From positions 1-64,000 of the forward strand of contig NZ_JASJOR010000004.1 in assembly GCF_030068545.1 (NCBI RefSeq): a stretch of 64,000 bases of DNA, read 5' to 3'. Positions within the stretch are counted from its first letter, which is position 1; every line of letters begins with the position of its first letter. Shown one piece after another: positions 45,218 through 53,832 of the stretch. The stretch is from Xanthocytophaga flava. Lineage in GTDB: Bacteria; Bacteroidota; Bacteroidia; Cytophagales; 172606-1. Below the pieces are notes generated by a model. It was not told the DNA's origin and did no database searches. It saw only the letters and a program-made list of their open reading frames with translations. A program made the translations under genes and the position numbers.

Positions 45218-46270
45218 TCATTTTGTAAAGCTGTCTGCTTCCAGGATTGCATCCACAAAAGCAAGGGGAGCCTCTTGGGGAAGGTTATGTCCTATACCTC
45301 CCAAAAGTGTATGGTGAGCATATTTGCCTTTAAATTTAGCAGCATACACTGAAGGGTCTGGATGCGGAGCACCATTGGCATCACCTTCCAGTGTAACCGC
45401 AGGTACTGTAATCACAGGACCTGTAGCCAGCTTTTTCTCCAACTCATCATATTGTTTCTCACCAGCCACCAGTCCCAAACGCCAGCGATAATTATGAATT
45501 ACAATGTCTACATGGTCAGGATTATCAAATGCCGTTGCTGACTGTGCAAAGGTAGGCTCATCAAACTGCCATTTAGGTGAAGCAGTTTGCCAGATAAGCT
45601 TTGCAAAATCGCGTCGGTTGGCCTGGTAACCTATATGACCACGTTCCGTAGCAAAATAAAATTGGTACCACCAGGACAATTCTGCTTTAGGCGACAGCGG
45701 TGTCTGATTTGCTTGCTGGCTACCAATCAGATAACCACTTACAGCTACCAGAGCTTTGCACCTTTCCGGACATAAGGCTGCCACAATATTTGCAGTACGT
45801 GCCCCCCAGTCAAAACCACCAATAATAGCTTTTTCGATCTTTAATGCATCCATTAGTGCAATCACATCTGTTGCTAAAGCAGATTGCTGTCCATTGCGAG
45901 GTGTTTGAGCAGATAGAAAATGTGTAGTTCCATATCCACGCAGGTAGGGTACAATAACCCTATATCCCTTTGCTGCAAGTAATGAGGCAACCTCTGTATA
46001 ACTATGAATATCATAAGGCCAGCCATGCAGAAGAATTACAGGTTGCCCATGTGATGGTCCCGCCTCTGTATACCCAACATCAAGTACACCAGCTTTAATC
46101 TGTTTGATCTGTTCAAAAGATGTCTGTTTTGTACTAATAGGATTATATCTATCTGCCTGTGTGTGACTTTCTGCATTTAGCAGATTTATACTGCTCAGTT
46201 CTGCTATTGTCACAGCAAAGGAAGCCATACTCAGAAAGTGACGACGATTTATGTTTTTAGGGGTGTTCAT
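45218..46270 (-). CDS. Alpha/beta hydrolase with Asp nucleophile
   Basis: From the ATG at 46270 (MNTPKNINRRHFLSMASFA) the protein has 350 residues and a Tat-type signal with the RR motif. The fold has oxyanion motif LLHGWPYD and nucleophile elbow GGFDWGAR, with Asp in place of Ser, as in epoxide hydrolases and haloalkane dehalogenases. A catalytic His follows in GIGHNLPQ. It should therefore open epoxides or remove halides in the periplasm. It leads the apparent operon with the LytS/LytTR pair, suggesting regulated expression. The exact substrate is unknown. Confidence 0.87.
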   Translation of the reverse strand: MNTPKNINRRHFLSMASFAVTIAELSSINLLNAESHTQADRYNPISTKQTSFEQIKQIKAGVLDVGYTEAGPSHGQPVILLHGWPYDIHSYTEVASLLAAKGYRVIVPYLRGYGTTHFLSAQTPRNGQQSALATDVIALMDALKIEKAIIGGFDWGARTANIVAALCPERCKALVAVSGYLIGSQQANQTPLSPKAELSWWYQFYFATERGHIGYQANRRDFAKLIWQTASPKWQFDEPTFAQSATAFDNPDHVDIVIHNYRWRLGLVAGEKQYDELEKKLATGPVITVPAVTLEGDANGAPHPDPSVYAAKFKGKYAHHTLLGGIGHNLPQEAPLAFVDAILEADSFTK

Positions 46271-46444
46271 ATTCTTTTCAGTTAAACGTTTGATTTTTCC
46301 AACTGACACTTGTCAGTCAGGTAGATCAAAAGTATAGCTGATTATTTACTATAAATACCATTATTACTGCGAGTTAGACACTATGAATGCTGAGTTAGAC
46401 ATTTCTTATCTGAAACAGACAAAACATATTCAAATCCTATCCCA

Positions 46445-46837
46445 TCAAAGTTCAGAAGATAAATCTTCCTTGATCCGCTCCCGATGTTCTTTGCCCCATT
46501 TAATCATCTCCAGTATAATATCTCCAAAAGTATAGCAGTATTCTGTAGGTGAATACTCAACTACAACCGGAATGGTATCTGTTACAGTCCTTTTAATTAT
46601 CAGATTGGCCTCCATCTCTCTCAGTTCTCTGGAAAGCATACGGGTAGTAATGCCTGGAATACTGCGTTCAATCTCGCGGAAGCGTTTGTTTCCATTACAT
46701 ATAGAATTGATAATAGGCAATTTCCATTTGCCTCCAATGACATATATAGTATCCTGAAGTGCCTGTACTTCCTCCTTGGGATTACGTGGATCAGAAAGTA
46801 CTTCTTTTGCCCGTTTAAACCGCTTTTTATTTTCCAT
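46445..46837 (-). CDS. HxlR-family transcriptional regulator
   Basis: The 130-residue protein is an HxlR-type winged helix: YVIGGKWKLPIINSIC, NKRFREIERSIPGITTRMLSRELREMEANLIIKRTV and VEYSPTEYCYTFGDIILEM. Such proteins repress or activate nearby redox or detoxification genes and usually respond to reactive electrophiles. The SDR gene is divergent, 78 bp away, and the intergenic segment has an inverted repeat beside both starts, suggesting control of both genes. Confidence 0.92.
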   Translation of the reverse strand: MENKKRFKRAKEVLSDPRNPKEEVQALQDTIYVIGGKWKLPIINSICNGNKRFREIERSIPGITTRMLSRELREMEANLIIKRTVTDTIPVVVEYSPTEYCYTFGDIILEMIKWGKEHRERIKEDLSSEL

Positions 46838-46838
46838 A

Positions 46839-46877
46839 TTGGTATACTCTGTTATACTGGTTACAAAGTTATACCAA
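46839..46877. promoter_or_regulatory. Candidate HxlR operator
   Basis: TTGGTATA at 46839-46846 is inverted as TATACCAA at 46870-46877, and a related GTTATACTGG copy lies between them at 46851-46860. The dyad starts two bases from the HxlR start codon and ends just before the SDR promoter element, so a bound regulator would affect both divergent genes. Confidence 0.5.
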
Positions 46878-46884
46878 TTTAAAA

Positions 46885-46892
46885 TAGATTTG
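46885..46892 (+). promoter_or_regulatory. Candidate -7 element of the SDR gene
   Basis: TAGATTTG matches TAnnTTTG exactly, 23 bp before the ATG at 46916 and immediately after the proposed HxlR operator. Confidence 0.55.
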
Positions 46893-46915
46893 CAAGAAAT
46901 TTAAATACAAATACA

Positions 46916-47656
46916 ATGGAAAATCTAAAAGGAAAAATAGCAGTGATTACTGGTGGTAATAGTGGCATTGGCTATGCAACAGCTAAAGAATTCAAAGCAC
47001 AAGGTGCAGACGTAATCATAACCGGACGTCGTCAGCAGGCCGTAGAAGTTGCAGCACAGGAACTGGGAGTAACAGGTTTAGTAGCAGACCAAGGGAATCT
47101 GTCTGCTATTGAGAAGCTGGCAACAACTGTCAAAGACAAATTTGGGAAGATTGATATTCTGTTTATTAATGCAGGAGTATTAGGTGGAGCAGAAATTGAA
47201 AACGCGACTGAAGAGGTATTTGATTATGTGATGGATGTCAATTTCAAAGGAGCATATTTTACACTAAGCCGCTTCATTCCTATTTTACAGGAAGGCGCTT
47301 CTGTAGTATTTCTTTCGTCCAATACAGCTAGTATGAACGGCGTGAATTCATCTATTTATTCATCCAGCAAAGCTGCACTTAATGCTATTATGAAAATTGC
47401 AGCTGTTGAACTTGCCCCTCGCAAAATTCGGGTAAACGCAGTCAGTCCAGGTCCTATTGAAACCGAGATACTTAGCAAAGCAGGCTATAGCGATGAGGAA
47501 TTAGCCGGTGTAAAATCCTGGATCATTGACCAGATACCCTTACGACACATGGGTAAAGCCGACGATGTAGCCAAACTAGTTGCTCACTTAAGCCAAACAG
47601 AGGCATCATTTATTACAGGTTCCGAATTTCTTATAGATGGAGGGATGAGCCTCTAG
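46916..47656 (+). CDS. SDR-family oxidoreductase
   Basis: The 246-residue enzyme is a classical short-chain dehydrogenase: ITGGNSGIGYATA (Gly-rich NAD(P) site), TGRR after the second strand (NADP preference), FINAGVLG, SSNTASMNG with the catalytic Ser region, YSSSKAAL with Tyr and Lys, and SPGPIETEI. It probably reduces a carbonyl compound. It is divergent from the HxlR regulator gene and heads a group of redox-related genes on the plus strand (DUF1223, hydrolase). Confidence 0.93.
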   Translation: MENLKGKIAVITGGNSGIGYATAKEFKAQGADVIITGRRQQAVEVAAQELGVTGLVADQGNLSAIEKLATTVKDKFGKIDILFINAGVLGGAEIENATEEVFDYVMDVNFKGAYFTLSRFIPILQEGASVVFLSSNTASMNGVNSSIYSSSKAALNAIMKIAAVELAPRKIRVNAVSPGPIETEILSKAGYSDEELAGVKSWIIDQIPLRHMGKADDVAKLVAHLSQTEASFITGSEFLIDGGMSL

Positions 47657-47826
47657 ATTGATTCCTATCTCTGATCAACGACAGAAGACTTACTTGCTGA
47701 AAGCAGGTTATGGGAGACGTGAAATTATTTTATCTGATAAGAATGAAAGTCTTCTTCACACCTCATAATTCCTGACTGGCAGCCCAATGTGTCTAACTGA
47801 GCTTTTTTCCACTCAGCTACGATGCC

Positions 47827-47873
47827 CATGGCGGATAATTTTGACTCGAAATCAATTAAAATTATCCGCCATG
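47827..47873 (+). promoter_or_regulatory. Hairpin over the DUF1223 start codon
   Basis: CATGGCGGATAATTTT (47827-47842) and its exact complement (47858-47873) enclose a 15-base loop. The right arm includes the ATG start codon at 47871-47873 and the whole leader before it. In the mRNA this 16-bp stem would hide the ribosome-entry region. Confidence 0.65.
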
Positions 47874-48665
47874 AAACTAGTAAAATTATCTGCTGTATGT
47901 GTTGTACTTGTCCTTCTGCTATCTGCAACAACCCTGATCAATCAACATACTTTATTATCTTCTAAAGCTGCAGGCAATGGATTCGCAGTACTTGAGCTTT
48001 TTACTTCAGAAGGATGTTCCAGTTGTCCACCTGCAGATGAACTCCTGGCTCGCATTCAAAAACAGGCAGGTAACAAACCCATTTATTTACTTGCCTATCA
48101 TGTTGATTACTGGGATCGCCTTGGCTGGAAAGATTCATTCAGTAAGCCTGAGTATTCCAAACGACAGTATACTTACAGTCGCCAGTTTGCAGGTCAGGTA
48201 TATACACCTCAACTGATTATTAATGGAAATAAAGAATTTGTAGGCTCTGATGAATCTGCTATCAATGATGCGTTAATGAGTGCACTTAAAATACAAACAT
48301 CCACCTCTTTAGTCTTTCAGGCGCAGACCTTTCAAACACAGTATGCAGGCAATACCCGCTTCAATTATCAGGTCACAGGAGAAGATAATACCAGTCAGTT
48401 GGTGGTTGCACTTGTACAGAAGCAGGGTATGAGCAAAGTAGAAAGGGGAGAAAATAAAGGGCGCACCTTGTCTCATGTCCAGATTGTGCGAGCCCTCTAC
48501 AATTTTGATCGTAAAACAGAGAAAGAAGGTATTATCACCCTCAACCTTCCAGCTCCTTTTTACACAAAGGATTGGGAAATTATTGCGATGCTGCAAAATC
48601 CCAAAACGGGTGTAATCCATGCAGCTACTCGTGCCATACTGACTCCGCCTATGAAAGGCACCTAA
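47871..48665 (+). CDS. DUF1223 thioredoxin-fold secreted protein
   Basis: From the ATG at 47871 the protein has 264 residues and a signal peptide (MKLVKLSAVCVVLVLLLSAT). The DUF1223 core is clear: VLELFTSEGCSSCPPADELLA with a CSSC motif, AYHVDYWDRLGWKDSFS, YTPQLIINGNKEFVG. A C-terminal half of about 110 residues with beta-rich segments follows. DUF1223 proteins adopt a thioredoxin-like fold and probably act in periplasmic redox chemistry. An upstream in-frame reading exists, but the first 28 residues look uncoded, so I use the ATG inside the hairpin. Confidence 0.88.
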   Translation: MKLVKLSAVCVVLVLLLSATTLINQHTLLSSKAAGNGFAVLELFTSEGCSSCPPADELLARIQKQAGNKPIYLLAYHVDYWDRLGWKDSFSKPEYSKRQYTYSRQFAGQVYTPQLIINGNKEFVGSDESAINDALMSALKIQTSTSLVFQAQTFQTQYAGNTRFNYQVTGEDNTSQLVVALVQKQGMSKVERGENKGRTLSHVQIVRALYNFDRKTEKEGIITLNLPAPFYTKDWEIIAMLQNPKTGVIHAATRAILTPPMKGT

Positions 48666-48741
48666 TGAGCAGACTGTCACCTCTATAAGCAATTACAACC
48701 GTGTATCATCTGTATTCTTTCACATTCAATTTTATAAATCC

Positions 48742-49527
48742 ATGAAAACCAAATTCTGTTTTGTAACTAGCCGCCAACTATTTCTCATTATCACATTAGT
48801 AGTAAATCTATTGTATATAGCTTCAGGGAATGTCAATGCACAAACTACCCAAGTAAAGAATATTATATTGGTGCATGGAGCATTTGCCGATGGCTCTGGC
48901 TGGAAAGCAGTGTATGATATTCTCACAAAAAAGGGATACAATGTCAGCATTGTACAAAATCCGTTGACCTCCCTGACAGATGATGTCAATGCTACCAATA
49001 GTGTAATCAATGCACAGGAGGGTCCGGTTATTCTGGTTGGTCATTCCTGGGGAGGTACAGTGATTACTCAGGCAGGTATCAACCCCAAAGTAGTAGGCTT
49101 AGTGTATGTATCTGCATTCATACCTGATAGTGGTGAATCAACTGCTCAATGGGTATCAGCAGCTCCGCCTTCTCCAGAAGCGGGCTTTACCAAACCTGAC
49201 CAGTTTGGATTTGTATACTTTGACCCCGCTAAATTTCATGGTGGTTTTGCAGGAGATCTACCTAAAGCTCAAAGTGATTTTATGTGTGCATCACAGGTAC
49301 CTATTATTGGCAAATGTTTTGGAGAAGTAGTTGAACAGGCAGCCTGGAAGACCAAACCCAGCTATGGAATTGTCTCAACAGAAGATAAAGCTCTTAATCC
49401 TAATACACAACGTACCATGTACAAACGTGCTCATGCAAAAATTACAGAACTCAAAGGAAGTCACGTTGTATTTGTATCTCAAGCCCAGGCAGTAGCTAAT
49501 GTAATTATGGCCGCAGCTGGAAATTAA
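48742..49527 (+). CDS. Secreted alpha/beta hydrolase
   Basis: The 261-residue protein has a signal peptide (about 1-35, ending NVNAQT). The alpha/beta fold follows with ILVHGAFADGSGW, the nucleophile elbow VGHSWGG, an acid in the 200s and a His in GSHVVFVSQ. It resembles small esterases of the salicylate/methylesterase type found in Bacteroidota. It lies 76 bp after the DUF1223 gene and has a terminator behind it, so it may be the last gene of that unit. Confidence 0.88.
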   Translation: MKTKFCFVTSRQLFLIITLVVNLLYIASGNVNAQTTQVKNIILVHGAFADGSGWKAVYDILTKKGYNVSIVQNPLTSLTDDVNATNSVINAQEGPVILVGHSWGGTVITQAGINPKVVGLVYVSAFIPDSGESTAQWVSAAPPSPEAGFTKPDQFGFVYFDPAKFHGGFAGDLPKAQSDFMCASQVPIIGKCFGEVVEQAAWKTKPSYGIVSTEDKALNPNTQRTMYKRAHAKITELKGSHVVFVSQAQAVANVIMAAAGN

Positions 49528-49559
49528 CCAACTGCTCCATCATTTAAATCATTGTGTAC

Positions 49560-49592
49560 ATACTCTACCTTTCATGAGGTAGAGTATATTTT
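49560..49592 (+). terminator. Terminator after the hydrolase
   Basis: ATACTCTACCT and AGGTAGAGTAT form an 11-bp stem (49560-49570, 49577-49587) with a 6-base loop, followed by ATTTTTT. Confidence 0.85.
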
Positions 49593-49755
49593 TTAACACC
49601 AAACAGTCTGGTACTATATAGTAGAGATTTATTCCTCCCAATACACCTCCATCTAACTCATTTCATTGAATTTAGAATTTTCAAGCTCTTATTTGTCAGA
49701 GGGAACATCTCACCCATATCTCTCCCTGGTTACATTAATGAGATTGTAATAACCT

Positions 49756-49995
49756 TTGTATCTGGAGGTAACTGCACATGAAACAAAGATTACTCTATCT
49801 GTTACAGGATATTTTCAGGAGGACAAAAAATCAATAAGCATAAAAGAGAAAAACTTTCTTAAGTTGTTTGTCACTGTTCAGGTTGGTGATAAAATACAAC
49901 CTGGGGACGAGAAGTCGCTGGTACAAAAAGAGATTTCATCTTCTGGAATACTTACCATGACAGCACTAAACGGACACCCAATGCTGTCCACTTAA
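49756..49995 (+). CDS. Doubtful small open frame
   Basis: This 79-residue frame begins with TTG and has no family match. A ribosome-binding-like GGAGGT at 49763 precedes an ATG at 49778 in another frame, which encodes only 19 residues (MKQRLLYLLQDIFRRTKNQ). Either could be functional or both could be remnants of a larger gene. The surrounding 870-bp gap (49528-50397) otherwise holds two hairpins and nothing else I can name. Confidence 0.2.
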   Translation: MYLEVTAHETKITLSVTGYFQEDKKSISIKEKNFLKLFVTVQVGDKIQPGDEKSLVQKEISSSGILTMTALNGHPMLST

Positions 49996-50028
49996 GGAAG
50001 TTTATTTCTTTTTTTCATATTTCTTTAT

Positions 50029-50143
50029 TGTCCTTCTGAAAGAATCTTGTGACAAATAGAGCTTTGATTGGGTTCTGAGAGAAACAAATACATTCAGAAT
50101 CCAGCGGCCGCCGGTCTTGCCACGAGATTCTTCCAGAAGGACA
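50029..50143. repeat. Inverted repeat with GC-rich loop
   Basis: About 28 bases at 50029-50056 (core CCTTCTGAAAGAATCTTGTG) pair with 50116-50143 at about 24 positions. The 60-base loop contains AGCGGCCGCCGG, unusually GC-rich for this window. The structure could be a non-coding RNA, a small mobile element or a remnant. The surrounding minus-strand open frame of 104 residues has no support as a gene. Confidence 0.5.
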
Positions 50144-50329
50144 GGTGAGGTAGTTAGTGGTTTTCTTACCTTGACTACACAGAGCGGATACTGTTTTCAA
50201 TTTGACCACGAATAAACGATCGAACCCGCGGAGCCCAGAGACTTTTATTCTCACATCTGTTCTTTTTTCTTGATCTTCTATCTCATATAATAAACTCTTA
50301 TTTACCTCCTCTCTCCTTCCATAAAGCAA

Positions 50330-50370
50330 AAAGCAAAGTACCTGTAAATGATTAACAGGTACTTTGCTTT
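50330..50370 (-). terminator. Terminator after the DoxX gene
   Basis: AAAGCAAAGTACCTGT (50330-50345) and its exact complement (50355-50370) form a 16-bp stem with a 9-base loop. The minus strand continues with TTTGCTTTATGG, consistent with termination of the gene at 50398. Confidence 0.88.
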
Positions 50371-50397
50371 TAAGAAAATATATAGAAAGATAAACCT

Positions 50398-50811
50398 TTA
50401 CACTGACGCAGAAATCGGATCCTTTCTCAAATCAGAGTTACTACTATAGGTTACAGGATACAGACTCCTAAACATGACATAGGTAACAGTTATAATCGTA
50501 AACGCAATCATAGCATCCACTGTAGCAGGTAGACCCAGTACACTTATTTTGGAGAAGAAAGCAAAAATGATATCGAAAAAGATGCCGGCAAATACCCATT
50601 CTTTTAGTCTAAGTAGCTTGCCAGGAATCAGGAGAACTGCTATTCCCAAAAGTTTGGCAACTCCAAGAATGTAAATGAAATGTGCCGGATAGCCTAGTTG
50701 CACAGTGATATCCCAGACAATAGGATTTTTGGTGAGTTCAAAAAAACCACTTGCTCCAAACCATAAGGATATAAGTATAGTGCCGATCCAATAAATTGTT
50801 TTTGTGTTCAT
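50398..50811 (-). CDS. DoxX-like membrane protein
   Basis: The 137-residue protein has four membrane helices with DoxX-family features: IYWIGTILISLWFGASGFFELT at the first helix, LGYPAHFIYILGVAKLLGIAVLLIPG in the second and third, and FAGIFFDIIFAFFSKISVLG. DoxX/DoxD-type proteins are small membrane subunits linked to oxidative or thiosulfate-related electron transfer, although in most bacteria their partners are unknown. It is a single gene with a terminator on its 3' side, lying in the redox-related cluster. Confidence 0.85.
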   Translation of the reverse strand: MNTKTIYWIGTILISLWFGASGFFELTKNPIVWDITVQLGYPAHFIYILGVAKLLGIAVLLIPGKLLRLKEWVFAGIFFDIIFAFFSKISVLGLPATVDAMIAFTIITVTYVMFRSLYPVTYSSNSDLRKDPISASV

Positions 50812-51107
50812 GATCTTGTTGGTTAATGTTAGTTACTGACCCAAAAATGGCAGATACTCAACAAGTATCTGAGCAAAATCCAGGTCAAGTGGACATATTG
50901 AAATGCTGGTTAGACATTTAAGGTCTGAGTTATACATTAACCAGTAAAGCTGTGAGCCATCAAACCAACCTGAGATATCGGTTGTCAGGAATACAATAGG
51001 CGTCTTCAATTCTACTACAAATTATTAAAAAATTGAAGCTTTGAATACTAACAGGAATCATAGATACAACTATCTTTAGAGCTGCAAACTTTATAGACAA
51101 TAAGTGC

Positions 51108-51470
51108 ATGTTAAAAGCATATAAACTATTTACCGGCCCGGATGGGCACTCTCATTTTACAGAAGGTACTGTTTCTCCTAATGTGCTTACCACAGCCGTT
51201 GCACTTCAGTTTAAAGAAACGCCAGGTCACTCTACCTATGACTGGCACACGGCCCCCACTACTCAGTATGTAGTTACATTAAGTGGTACATTGGAATTTG
51301 TTATGAACAGTGGCAAATCATTCATTCTGAAACCAGGCGATGTGTTGATTGCTATGGATACAACTGGTTCAGGCCACAAATGGCAAATCCTTGATGAGGC
51401 ACCGTGGAAACGATTGTATGTTGTTTTTAAAGAAGGTTCGGAGATTAACTTTGTTCCAAATCCTGCCTAA
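51108..51470 (+). CDS. Cupin-domain protein
   Basis: The 120-residue protein is a small cupin: HTAPTTQYVVTLSGTLEFVMNSGKSFILKPGDVLIAMDTTGSGHKW. The first motif's His residues (DWHTAP) are partly kept, and the second has GxxHxW (GSGHKW). A metal-bound dioxygenase or isomerase role, or ligand binding, is possible. It lies in the redox cluster between DoxX and the quinone reductase, with its own terminator. Confidence 0.82.
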   Translation: MLKAYKLFTGPDGHSHFTEGTVSPNVLTTAVALQFKETPGHSTYDWHTAPTTQYVVTLSGTLEFVMNSGKSFILKPGDVLIAMDTTGSGHKWQILDEAPWKRLYVVFKEGSEINFVPNPA

Positions 51471-51510
51471 ATAATTACGCCTATCTGTCAAACCATCAGA
51501 AATGTAACCC

Positions 51511-51561
51511 CTATACAATCTTAGTTATCCAGTTTTGTGATCTAAGATTGTATAGAATTGT
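51511..51561 (+). terminator. Terminator after the cupin gene
   Basis: CTATACAATCTTAG (51511-51524) and its exact complement (51542-51555) form a 14-bp stem, followed by AATTGTTTTTT. The remaining gap to 51747 shows nothing else. Confidence 0.88.
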
Positions 51562-51747
51562 TTTTTCAATCCTATTAGTCTCTTACCAAATGGATTTCTC
51601 CTTCGTTTATCTGTTGATAAAATAATTTCCAAATTTGTGACTTGGTAAAAAATACTCAAACAGAAAACAATCAGTTCTCAGAATGATCTGCATCAATATC
51701 TGTTAGCAGCTTACTTATACCTTGCAATCAATTAACAGACATGTCAA

Positions 51748-52313
51748 ATGAAACTATATATCCTGCTTGCTCATCCAGATACAGATAGTTTTAATGGACA
51801 GCTGGCAGATGCTTACGAACAGGCAGCAATAGGTAAAGGGCATGAAGTACGCAGGCAAAATCTGGGAGAGCTAACCTTTGATCCAATTCTATGGAAAGGC
51901 TATAAGGAAATACAGAAACTGGAACCTGACTTACAAGAGGCGCAGAGAAATATTATATGGTGTGACAACTGGATAATCTTTTATCCAGTTTGGTGGGGAT
52001 CTGTACCTGCCCTTTTCAAAGGATTCATAGATCGAACATTATATCCCGGATTTGCTTTCAAATATCATGACAAAGGCCCTTTTTGGGATAAGCTTCTGAG
52101 AGGACGGTCTGCCCATGTCATTACCACCTGCGATGCTCCCTGGCTATGGATATGGTGGGAATACCACAACAGTGATATACGAACTGTACGAAACGCCATT
52201 CTACAGTTTGTGGCATCTCGCCAGTTAAACATACACGAATTGACAGGGTAAAATATCTGAGTCAGACGGATCGGCAAAAGAAAATCCAAAAATTAGTCGC
52301 ATCGATTAATTAA
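51748..52313 (+). pseudogene. Flavodoxin-fold NAD(P)H oxidoreductase with frameshift
   Basis: The first 150 residues are a typical MdaB/KefF/YwrO-like flavodoxin-fold quinone reductase: LYILLAHPDTDSFNGQLADAY, FYPVWWGSVPALFKGFIDRTL, and TTCDAPWLWIWW. In the starting frame it ends after a non-family tail at 52251. Reading one frame over from about 52210 restores the family's C-terminus, CGISPVKHTRIDRVKYLSQ and onward to a stop at 52313. One T missing from the TTT run at 52207-52209 accounts for this. Repaired, the protein would be about 188 residues, the normal length. It may be a real mutation or a sequencing error at a homopolymer. Confidence 0.88.
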
Positions 52314-52320
52314 TATCAGG

Positions 52321-53517
52321 CTACTGTCCTTTGCTACCCTTTTCTTCAAGTTCTTTGATCATGTCAGAAGCTTCTTTGCTGTCTACACCTGCCTTTTTAG
52401 CTTGCTGAACAGAAGCTTCTGCGGTCTTTCTAGCTTTTGTATATTCTTCCAGTTTTTGCCATAACTGAGCCTGCAGCAAAAGATTAGCATAACTCTTATC
52501 AACAGCTAATGCCTGCTCAACTATTTTTATACCTTTTTGTAGAATCCTTTTTTCTGTAGTGAAATATTTCAGATAAGTAACTGTTTCATACAATGTTTTA
52601 ACATCCTTATGAGCATACAACTGACCGTATTGCAAAGTAGCATCAGCATAGGCCTGCCAGTTTTGTATTCCGCCCATATAATAGACATCAGCCAGCAAAT
52701 TCCATTGAGATGCAGCAGATCCTAAGCTGGACAGGAGAGTTTGCTGAATATGTTTCAGCAATAAAGTATCTTTCTTCCTTGCCACATCATAAGCCTTTAC
52801 GCGAACAATTCCACGAGTCTTCTGGTCTACTTCAAGCTGTCCAAACAAAGTAACAAACTCATTTTGATGCTTTAAGTAAAATTGGGTGACAGGAGAGTCA
52901 AAGTCCGCATACTGCTGAAATAACCAATTCAGGTTCTTCTGAGAGGTTAAAGATTCGACTGATTGAGTTTCGAAATACTGCAATAACACTTTATTATAGA
53001 GATCTGTGGGTTGACCTGACTCCGATAAGGCCAAACTGAAGAGATATAATAGTTCAGACGAACGATCTCCTTGGTCATATCGATCTTTAAGTTGAAAATA
53101 AGCTTTGTGAGGGTTAAAAGCATTTTTTCCATCTTCCACAAAAGCATTGGCTGGCTTAGCCCCCCCACTAATATGTAAAAGTTTGCCCTGCTGATCAAAG
53201 TACAGATAACGTGGAAAGGATAATATATCATATTGTTTAGCGAGTGTCAATCCTTCTCCCTCTTCAATATTGACCTTATAATTAATAAATGTCTGGTGAT
53301 AATAGTTGCTTACCATTGTATCAGGAAAAACAGTTTTTTCCATCTGTTTACAAAAATGGCAACCTGGTGTATAAGCATATAAAAAGATAGGTTTGCCTGC
53401 TTGTTGTGCTTTTGCCAGTACTTGTTGCCATTGCCCTTGTTCAAAGGTAAGCTGAGCAGATTGACTATGTGTATAAAAACTCCAAAGTAATAACAGTACT
53501 CTAATCAGACTTTTCAT
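52321..53517 (-). CDS. Secreted thioredoxin-fold protein
   Basis: From the ATG at 53517 (MKSLIRVLLLLWSFYTHSQ) the protein has 398 residues with a signal peptide. A thioredoxin-like domain (about 20-140) follows with GKPIFLYAYTPGCHFCKQMEKTVF, in which GCHFC is the redox-active pair, and a cis-Pro region LSFPRYLYF. The remaining 250 residues look like helical TPR-type repeats. It could supply reducing power to periplasmic proteins or act as a folding factor. It converges with the oxidoreductase pseudogene with only 7 bp between them. Confidence 0.85.
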   Translation of the reverse strand: MKSLIRVLLLLWSFYTHSQSAQLTFEQGQWQQVLAKAQQAGKPIFLYAYTPGCHFCKQMEKTVFPDTMVSNYYHQTFINYKVNIEEGEGLTLAKQYDILSFPRYLYFDQQGKLLHISGGAKPANAFVEDGKNAFNPHKAYFQLKDRYDQGDRSSELLYLFSLALSESGQPTDLYNKVLLQYFETQSVESLTSQKNLNWLFQQYADFDSPVTQFYLKHQNEFVTLFGQLEVDQKTRGIVRVKAYDVARKKDTLLLKHIQQTLLSSLGSAASQWNLLADVYYMGGIQNWQAYADATLQYGQLYAHKDVKTLYETVTYLKYFTTEKRILQKGIKIVEQALAVDKSYANLLLQAQLWQKLEEYTKARKTAEASVQQAKKAGVDSKEASDMIKELEEKGSKGQ

Positions 53518-53832
53518 TGATTTGTATAGGTTTGTTTCTGTACCGACATAATACACGAAATATAAACTACTTTTTTCACATGTTACAAACCAGCTGAAAT
53601 CTCTTTTTTCCATCGCATAAAACCTGTGTATTTAACTCCGTTTACGAAACAACAGCAAACAGTGAAGGTTTATAAGGAAAATTAAGGTGATTATGTTTTT
53701 AAAATTGTCATAATCATGCCTTTATTATGTCGTTTTCTCCCTCCTATTTACAAAAGACAGTTCTATATCTTTACCTTCATGAAAGTAAATCAGAATAATA
53801 CATCATATCTATATCATTAACACTTTGCTAAC
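53518..53832. other. Divergent intergenic region
   Basis: This 315-bp gap holds the promoters of the thioredoxin-fold and RibD-C genes. A TATCTTTA element near 53764 is a near-match to the -7 consensus for the plus-strand gene. No other structure was seen. Confidence 0.4.

Noticed and set aside
47725..47931. Minus-strand frame over the DUF1223 start
   Set aside because: It is open mainly because of the inverted repeat and overlaps the signal peptide region of a well-supported gene.
50015..50329. Minus-strand frame of 104 residues
   Set aside because: It crosses the inverted repeat, has unusual composition and lies beyond the DoxX terminator. No family pattern.
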